A program made the translations under genes and the position numbers. Positions 59,501 through 64,000 of a DNA stretch of 64,000 bases are shown here, piece after piece; the stretch's first letter is position 1, and the number at the start of each line of letters is the position of its first letter. Source of the DNA: a virus. Location: IMG/VR virus record IMGVR_UViG_3300017528_000567, positions 1 through 64,000 of that record; one strand, given 5' to 3'. Under the pieces are notes generated by a model, which worked only from the letters and a program-made list of their open reading frames with translations, made no database searches and was not told the DNA's origin.

Positions 59501-61674
59501 CCACGCAAGATGGCCCAATCCAGATCGGCGGCCTCACCAGTGGCGTCGCCCATGGTGTCGAGCCCACCGGTCCATGCGTCCGGAGAAGACGGGTCGTTGC
59601 CAAATCCTCGCCGAAGAATACCGAACTGCGGGCCGCTGCCGGAATTCAGGAAGCCGACGACCACCGCCGTTTCTTGGTCGGCGTATCCAGCCGCCACACC
59701 GGTGAACACGCCCTCCTGTGTGGGCACCGCGTCGATTCGCATGCGCCACGCGATCGCAAAAACGTGCTCAAAGGTGAGGTCGACCGTCCTGGTCCAGAAT
59801 AGCCCCTGGCCGGTTGGCGATGGCCCCGTAGTGTTATCCGTAACCACAAGGTCCGTGCCGGACACAACAGCCTGTCCGGCGCCGTGACGTACCCACGGGT
59901 CTGGGGCGAGCTCGGGCAGCGTCGTGCCCTGGTAGTTGATGAAGATCGTCTCGAGCGTACGCGAGAGCGGCGGAAAGGCGATGCGATGGTTCGGCGAGTT
60001 CAGGAGCAGCAGGTTTGGATCGTTCAGCGCTACGGAATAGGCCCGCTCGTACGCGCGATACTTGAGGTCCCTCTGCTGCGGCTGGTCGACCATTGCCAGG
60101 AGATCAACCGGGTCGATCCGGTAAGTGCCGCCAGTCAGGCTCAAAACCGGCGCGTCCAAGATCAACATCGTGTCGCTGAAAACCGTGTCGATCTGCCGGC
60201 GCAGCCCCGCATTTGGTCCGCTCGTGATGGTAACGTACGACGCGGTGTTGATCGTCGTCAGGAATAGAGCGGACGCATCGCTAAGCGTAACGTTCGTGGG
60301 GAATGTGGCCGTCCCGGTCAGTTCGGAGCTCAACACCACGAAGTTCTCAGGCCGAATCAACGTGTTGTTGTAACGGTACTTGTGCCCCGAAGAATCCGTC
60401 GGCCTACCGAGGTCCCGGTTCCAATTGTTGAGCCGGAACTCCTTCGAGTTCAGACGCCGGATATCCACCACGGGGTTTTGAATCCACGAATAATCGACCA
60501 ACACAGTGTCAGACGGGTCAGGCACCGTGGAGAGCACCACCTGACCCAGCAGACCGATCACCGCCTCGGGCGTGACCTCCACGTCGTTGATCGTAACCGC
60601 AACGTCACGAGGGTCATCCGCGATCATCCCCGCACGAGGGTCGACCAGCTCCCACACAATGCTTCCGTTGGCTGCATCCGGGATCGTGAAACTGGCCCGC
60701 ACTTTCGCCACGGTCGCCGACACAATCGACGTGATCCGGTAGGTGCCAGCATTAGCAGTACCGCTCAACCGGAGGTATAGCCCAATCACGCTCGCGGACA
60801 GCGACGCCCCCGGCACAGTGATCTGAACCGCTGTGTTGATCGAACCGGTAGCGCCACTCTGAAGCACGAGCTCTGGTTTGCTGATTGGCCCGTGGTCCGT
60901 GAAGATCGAGCGTGAAGCTAGCGCCGGGCTGCCAGAGAAAAGGGCCTGGTTGAAGACCGGGTCAATGGGGTTGCCAGCGAGGTCATGCGGCGTGCCAACG
61001 GCATTGACCGCGACAATGTAGGAGCCCGTCGACAGCCCAACCGTGTTGAGCAAAACCTGGTTCGCCGCAACGGTCAGAACGCTCGTCACCCGAACCGCAC
61101 TCGGCCCCGTGATCGAGTACTCTGCCGGGGACAGTAGCGCTGCGTCGATCCGCATCGCCTCCGAAAAAGTCACCAAAACCTGGCCCTCGTCGAACTGCTC
61201 GACAGTGGTCACCTTGGGTTTCGAGGAGGAAGCCGTGAAGGTCCACGCTGCTGCGTATGGCGCCCCGCCAAGGAACTCGCTCAAGCCACTGACACGAAGG
61301 GCGTACAAACTGCCATCGGTCGGCTTATTGATCTCGAGTCGGACCTGGATGACCGAAGAGCGGACACTAGCCTCTAACGCTCGCTTCGGGCCGCCGAGCC
61401 CACTCAACTCAGAGCCACCCTCCATGTGCGCGGGCGGGGCAATCAACATCCCATCGGCACCGAGCGAAGACGAGCCAAACATGAAGCTCGTGCTCGGCGA
61501 AACCGCTGCCAGCATCACTGTCACGGGCGGCAAAACTGTGACTGCCCGCACCATAACAGGCACCCCGCCATCAAGGGGCCGCAGCACATAGTTCGCCGCA
61601 TCCAGCACCCCCTGTGGATCCAGAAGGGTCTCGAACGTCACGACGACATAGTTCTCTTGGCTGATTGCCGACAT
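56581..61674 (-). CDS. Giant virion protein with Ig and lectin-like modules, 1697 aa
   Basis: Largest gene here, 1697 aa. The N-terminus carries Ig-like domains (GQVLVTFSEAMRIDAALLSP, SGSYIVAVNAVGTPHDLAGN) akin to those in the 832-aa protein. From about residue 560 there are four or more concanavalin-A/laminin-G-like modules that open with a [VI].Y.G[ST][TV].P...P.PW pattern and end with YRI.RD..G.VSVYVDGS-type strands. A GGSELSGLGG stretch near residue 86 echoes the 832-aa repeats. Probably a long fibre or baseplate-attached adhesin that binds glycans. Confidence 0.75.
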   Translation of the reverse strand: MSAISQENYVVVTFETLLDPQGVLDAANYVLRPLDGGVPVMVRAVTVLPPVTVMLAAVSPSTSFMFGSSSLGADGMLIAPPAHMEGGSELSGLGGPKRALEASVRSSVIQVRLEINKPTDGSLYALRVSGLSEFLGGAPYAAAWTFTASSSKPKVTTVEQFDEGQVLVTFSEAMRIDAALLSPAEYSITGPSAVRVTSVLTVAANQVLLNTVGLSTGSYIVAVNAVGTPHDLAGNPIDPVFNQALFSGSPALASRSIFTDHGPISKPELVLQSGATGSINTAVQITVPGASLSASVIGLYLRLSGTANAGTYRITSIVSATVAKVRASFTIPDAANGSIVWELVDPRAGMIADDPRDVAVTINDVEVTPEAVIGLLGQVVLSTVPDPSDTVLVDYSWIQNPVVDIRRLNSKEFRLNNWNRDLGRPTDSSGHKYRYNNTLIRPENFVVLSSELTGTATFPTNVTLSDASALFLTTINTASYVTITSGPNAGLRRQIDTVFSDTMLILDAPVLSLTGGTYRIDPVDLLAMVDQPQQRDLKYRAYERAYSVALNDPNLLLLNSPNHRIAFPPLSRTLETIFINYQGTTLPELAPDPWVRHGAGQAVVSGTDLVVTDNTTGPSPTGQGLFWTRTVDLTFEHVFAIAWRMRIDAVPTQEGVFTGVAAGYADQETAVVVGFLNSGSGPQFGILRRGFGNDPSSPDAWTGGLDTMGDATGEAADLDWAILRGYRIFRDRAGIVSVYVDGSIVATLRVPSDQLPYLSELNAPFTGLQGPFWGSLSREAENSSVWSFVRYTAIPTNPLQAAPSVYVTYEGSTPPESDPQPWTPVGFHGTETIIGGTHLLLDSTSATDLPSASAAGLVSGDFRGFARIEPLLSESYDTILDIDVAIRTHTHGITPNAVMAAIDDGDRLIQLSFLSDTAYPKFSYGGRSLPPAFAPYAWAATGTQSAVMVGQHLQISDASTTDGLVYSLPDNLLVSNPGRVIGNLNDYMLEFRVNVLSYTPDVVGFVGVMSSVYDSLKAVGVQLIEVSSLRYVELHSDGAPVVGGRFAFNWFGDFHTYRLAKSTSGNLVSLFVDGAFVGSIPYSAFHTVAPSSLTGMASFGSSTPLSMQARSVAVWAYSNYWRTGDPARKYCGIWKGYDPSSLTGYHLPVSAAGRDAAVNGNVLTDMTANFVASGVVIGDQLIIDDGANKGVYTVQSVAPGFDNTKLTVTGIFPEQPAEVTYRTVTETNWSLPHRYRIVKDPSGGVSVLLDDTPEVLIHADYSNTALPPSSAGIPRAISSGLPSVTWGAFDPTNLSQTSWNFVKLGAVRSISELGIVPHHQVLNQRNIMASFEHHRTNIPHHHTNFWSESEGIPPQTEPDLLRDPNLIAFTLLNDRTPLVPSTQTYEVRSPMPVLVPLAGIGSPAMVLNAHNFALNSAAQRVEILVPDDVLYNSLQVIETSTGAPDLIAPFDDESQPTFGDITFQKEICLSYDGSVIPENDATASTPWSRSTEIATGIAALSSSAASLIDLSASFISDGVQAGDLVEIENTAAKGNYRVVSVAATQLILTPAPPTTLAAVYSVTTKQSTAPHQFATTSGGILTYGTDAVGTRTLFRNNTPLPDAISLRTEVKFRLRLVQDSSLGLGDSQVRVGFSSPGVTVGLAFVTTPIGERYVLAVDLNNGQTVGGIRFDFYDGAYHDYILVRDPGTNSIQIFIDV

Positions 61675-61699
61675 TGGTTCTCGCTACAGCTCAGACCCC

Positions 61700-62536
61700 T
61701 TAGAAGTCGTCGCTATGATCCTCTCCGACCACCCGACGGTTGACCTTCCGCCCCAACCGATCCCTGTCCTTGATGCCAGCCCAGTATGACCTGAAGTCAT
61801 CATAGTGATAGATGCCCAGCCTCCACCGCATGGTGTCGAGAATCTGATGGAACGGGTCCTCCGGATGATTCGGGTCCGGCGGAGGGAACACCTCATCCGT
61901 GAAAATGTAGCGGAGCCTGTACAGCGTGTGGGCGGGCCGAACCAAGTCGAGCAGCTGCCGGATAGCTGTGTCCGCCGCAAAGACGTCAGGAGGAAAGCCG
62001 CCCCCCGGAACCGCGAGGTGATCGATGTTGAAACCAAACTGATCCGAGATGTCTAGGCCGCTGGCGCCCTGCCGCACCAGCAAGAACATCTCTGTCACCG
62101 TAACATCACCACTAACGAACAGCTCAACCACGTCCGACATGGACTCCGGGACAGAGCCCTGGAAGTAGATGCGTATCAGGTTGAGAAAAAAGTCCCGGAA
62201 CTCTCGGTCACTGAAACCGAGGTCGGGTATCTTGCTGTTGACCAACACCAGGTAGCCGATCACCGACCACAGAAAGTCCGAGCGGGTCCGGTTGAAATCG
62301 AAGTCGAACGAGACATCCTCCAAGCCGAGCTCGAGCCGAGCCAACTCGACGGCGACCGCTTTCAGGGCCTGCGTATAGTTTGGCCCCTGCACGGCTGACA
62401 CATAGTTCGACGGCAGCAGGTTGAGCAATGTTGTGAAGATCGTCTGGGATCGCTGCATCAAGCGCAGCGAGTATTCCTTGCCCTTCTGCTCGATGGTGCT
62501 GTTTAGGCGACCTGGGTCGTAGACAAATCTAGCCAT
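61700..62536 (-). CDS. Baseplate/tail protein, 278 aa
   Basis: Probable baseplate component. Helical N-terminus (EYSLRLMQRSQTIFTTLLNL, ALKAVAVELARLELGLEDVS), then DFLWSVIGYLVLVNSKIPDL, a mixed part with VSGDVTVTEMFLLVR and a C-terminal RPAHTLYRLRYIFTDEVFPP. The layout matches proteins that sit after baseplate J-like genes in myovirus-type phages (gpI-like), but similarity is weak by eye. Its ATG overlaps the stop of the J-like gene (TGATG). Confidence 0.65.
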   Translation of the reverse strand: MARFVYDPGRLNSTIEQKGKEYSLRLMQRSQTIFTTLLNLLPSNYVSAVQGPNYTQALKAVAVELARLELGLEDVSFDFDFNRTRSDFLWSVIGYLVLVNSKIPDLGFSDREFRDFFLNLIRIYFQGSVPESMSDVVELFVSGDVTVTEMFLLVRQGASGLDISDQFGFNIDHLAVPGGGFPPDVFAADTAIRQLLDLVRPAHTLYRLRYIFTDEVFPPPDPNHPEDPFHQILDTMRWRLGIYHYDDFRSYWAGIKDRDRLGRKVNRRVVGEDHSDDF

Positions 62537-64000
62537 CAGCCCTCCGTAAATTCTCGGTAGGTGACGGTTAGGACGCCTAGGTCGATGACCTCCATCGCAG
62601 ACACCGAAATATCGTGAGATCCCTTGTCACCACGGATGATGTAGCTCACCGCGTATGCGTGATTCGTGGGGCTGTCAGGCGGGACCCCCGACCCGAGCAA
62701 GGACACCACCACGTGATTGGCAGTCAGCCGCAGTCGCTCCGCTTCGTATTGGTTGGGCAGAAACCCCTGGCCAGCCAAAGTTGCATCATCCGAATACCCA
62801 GCGATGATGGCGCCACCTGCCCCAATGATAAATGCCTGCCTCGCAGCCGTGCAGACGGAGGTCAAGTCAAGGGACATGAGCATCACAATGTCGTCCTGGA
62901 ACACGCCCTTGTGCTCCGTGTCGAGCCCCCCACCATCAGTCGTCGGAAACTCAAGCGGATTGGTCAGGATGTACCCGAGGTTCCCGCCATTATCCAACGA
63001 GTCAACACGCCTGTAGGTCGACAGCACGTCTTCCCGCAGCTTCTGGCTTCCATCCGCGTAGGCCATCTTTGCCATGGGCAGAACGTTGAACTGCACTCCG
63101 CTGCTATTATCGATGGCCGAATCCACATTGGACTGCGCCACTCCTTGCCCGATGAGCTTCTTGTTCAGGTCAAGCGAGACGTTGTTCCGCAGGATGGGAT
63201 CCGTCGAATCCTTCGACGCACCACGGGCAAGCTGGACGGTCGTTTCGATATCGATGTCATTCAGGATCGCCTGCTTTGCGAGCACGTCCGCGGTCACATG
63301 CCGCTTGTTGTCGAGGATGATCTGCAGCTGCTGCAGCAGATCGTTGATCACGTAGGTGACCGTGAAGTTCTCGTCATGGAAGTAGTCGACCGACACCTCC
63401 TGGCCGCTCGCAATAGCTGACGCCGCCGTGCGAACGATTTTAGCCGGAGTAGTCGGGGTCCCCGCGACAATGTCAAAGTCCGGCGCCGCCGTTCCCGGAG
63501 GCTGATACTCGAAGGTGCGCTGCTCATTGAACACCCGGATCGTGGTCGTATTGGCCCCGATCGAATCCAGCGGCTCTTGCTCAAAACCGATCAAGACGTG
63601 GAGCTCATCGTTCACCGTGATCGACTCGCCACTCGGAACGTTCCCCGACGGCGTAATGGCTACGTAGTTCTTGGCGATCGTGCTTTCACCATCAAGCAAC
63701 GGATCATCTGTCTTGTAGAGCTTGTAGTGGACACCTTCCGTCAAGGATCCGCTCACCTCACCGACAACCGACACTACGCGTCGCACGGGCTGCAACGTCA
63801 TGTAGAGCTTGTTCTGCGCTTGGAAACGATAGTCCGCGATGACGTTGTCATCCAAGGTCGTGATGGGCTGCGGCACAGCGTTGTCGATCTGAAATGTATT
63901 GTAAGTCAGAATGGTCACGCCATTGAGGTCGTAGTCAGCGCCCAGCGTGACATTGCGCACCCCCAAGCCCTGGGGCGCGTTGTTCAAGATCTCGATCAGC
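62536..64000 (-). CDS. Baseplate J-like protein (partial, runs off the window)
   Basis: The frame is open to the window edge, so the true start is beyond 64000; the first Leu-Asn-Asn (TTG at 63987) is internal. At least 488 codons remain. Features of baseplate J-like proteins: long beta-rich N-terminal region (ITTLDDNVIADYRFQAQNKL, VVSVVGEVSGSL, NDELHVLIGFEQEP), a central helical part (DLLQQLQIILDNKRHVTADV) and C-terminal strands (TVTYREFTEG). Translationally coupled to the 278-aa protein. Confidence 0.65.
   Translation of the reverse strand, partial: LIEILNNAPQGLGVRNVTLGADYDLNGVTILTYNTFQIDNAVPQPITTLDDNVIADYRFQAQNKLYMTLQPVRRVVSVVGEVSGSLTEGVHYKLYKTDDPLLDGESTIAKNYVAITPSGNVPSGESITVNDELHVLIGFEQEPLDSIGANTTTIRVFNEQRTFEYQPPGTAAPDFDIVAGTPTTPAKIVRTAASAIASGQEVSVDYFHDENFTVTYVINDLLQQLQIILDNKRHVTADVLAKQAILNDIDIETTVQLARGASKDSTDPILRNNVSLDLNKKLIGQGVAQSNVDSAIDNSSGVQFNVLPMAKMAYADGSQKLREDVLSTYRRVDSLDNGGNLGYILTNPLEFPTTDGGGLDTEHKGVFQDDIVMLMSLDLTSVCTAARQAFIIGAGGAIIAGYSDDATLAGQGFLPNQYEAERLRLTANHVVVSLLGSGVPPDSPTNHAYAVSYIIRGDKGSHDISVSAMEVIDLGVLTVTYREFTEG

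Noticed and set aside
1-64000. tRNA, rRNA, CRISPR, integrase, transposase and toxin-antitoxin genes
   Set aside because: Read-through of the window on both strands gave no T-loop/anticodon patterns, repeat-spacer arrays, or recognisable recombinase or toxin motifs.

Overview
The window reads as part of the genome of a large (jumbo-like) tailed bacteriophage. The evidence is a replication block (family A DNA polymerase, DnaB-type helicase, primase zinc finger, SNF2 helicase) directly followed by very long tail/baseplate proteins, mixed with many tightly packed small unknown genes. There is no integrase, transposase, rRNA, tRNA or CRISPR array that I can see. Bases are moderately GC-rich by eye. 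The host is unknown. Long Gly-Gly-Ser/Arg linkers in one membrane protein resemble proteins of myxobacteria, but that is only a hint.

Layout. 1-17.2 kb is an accessory region with genes on both strands. It holds a SprT-like protease, a J-domain protein, two HELGH zincin/partner clusters, a family of genes sharing an N-terminal module and 5' leader, two paralogous zinc-finger/nuclease-like proteins, a winged-helix protein, an HD phosphohydrolase and a minimal nucleotidyltransferase. Many genes here look leaderless: five share an exact promoter architecture (TTGAAG-N15-TTGTCT/TTGTAT-N7-start). Another group carries GGTGTAG/A 8-9 nt before the start codon. A family of hairpins with an AATGGA loop sits between genes.

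17.3-21.65 kb (all minus from here on) is an eight-gene, overlapping operon with SLOG, macro-domain and DHH-phosphoesterase proteins, which I interpret as a nucleotide-signal handling or counter-defence cassette. 21.7-33.9 kb carries a DNA-binding/coiled-coil protein, small zinc proteins, a DUF1848 protein, ClpX beside a zincin, a nitrilase-fold amidohydrolase, a 5'-deoxynucleotidase, and a DUF2997-DUF1257-Ycf46-like AAA+ set. 33.9-42.6 kb is the replication operon. 42.6-64 kb encodes virion proteins: two paralogous tail/fibre proteins, repeat-rich and lectin/Ig-like giants, and baseplate proteins. It also contains two non-structural insertions: S-adenosylmethionine decarboxylase (SpeD) and a predicted membrane-anchored clan GH-A-like glycosidase with three C-terminal membrane helices.

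No gene-free stretch exceeds about 300 bases. The longest are 11312-11589 (hairpin plus promoter), 24028-24238 (nothing convincing) and 22491-22697 (long inverted repeat). Best candidates for new biology are the leaderless promoter code, the nuclease pair with its coupled small protein, the SLOG-macro-DHH operon and the membrane glycosidase.
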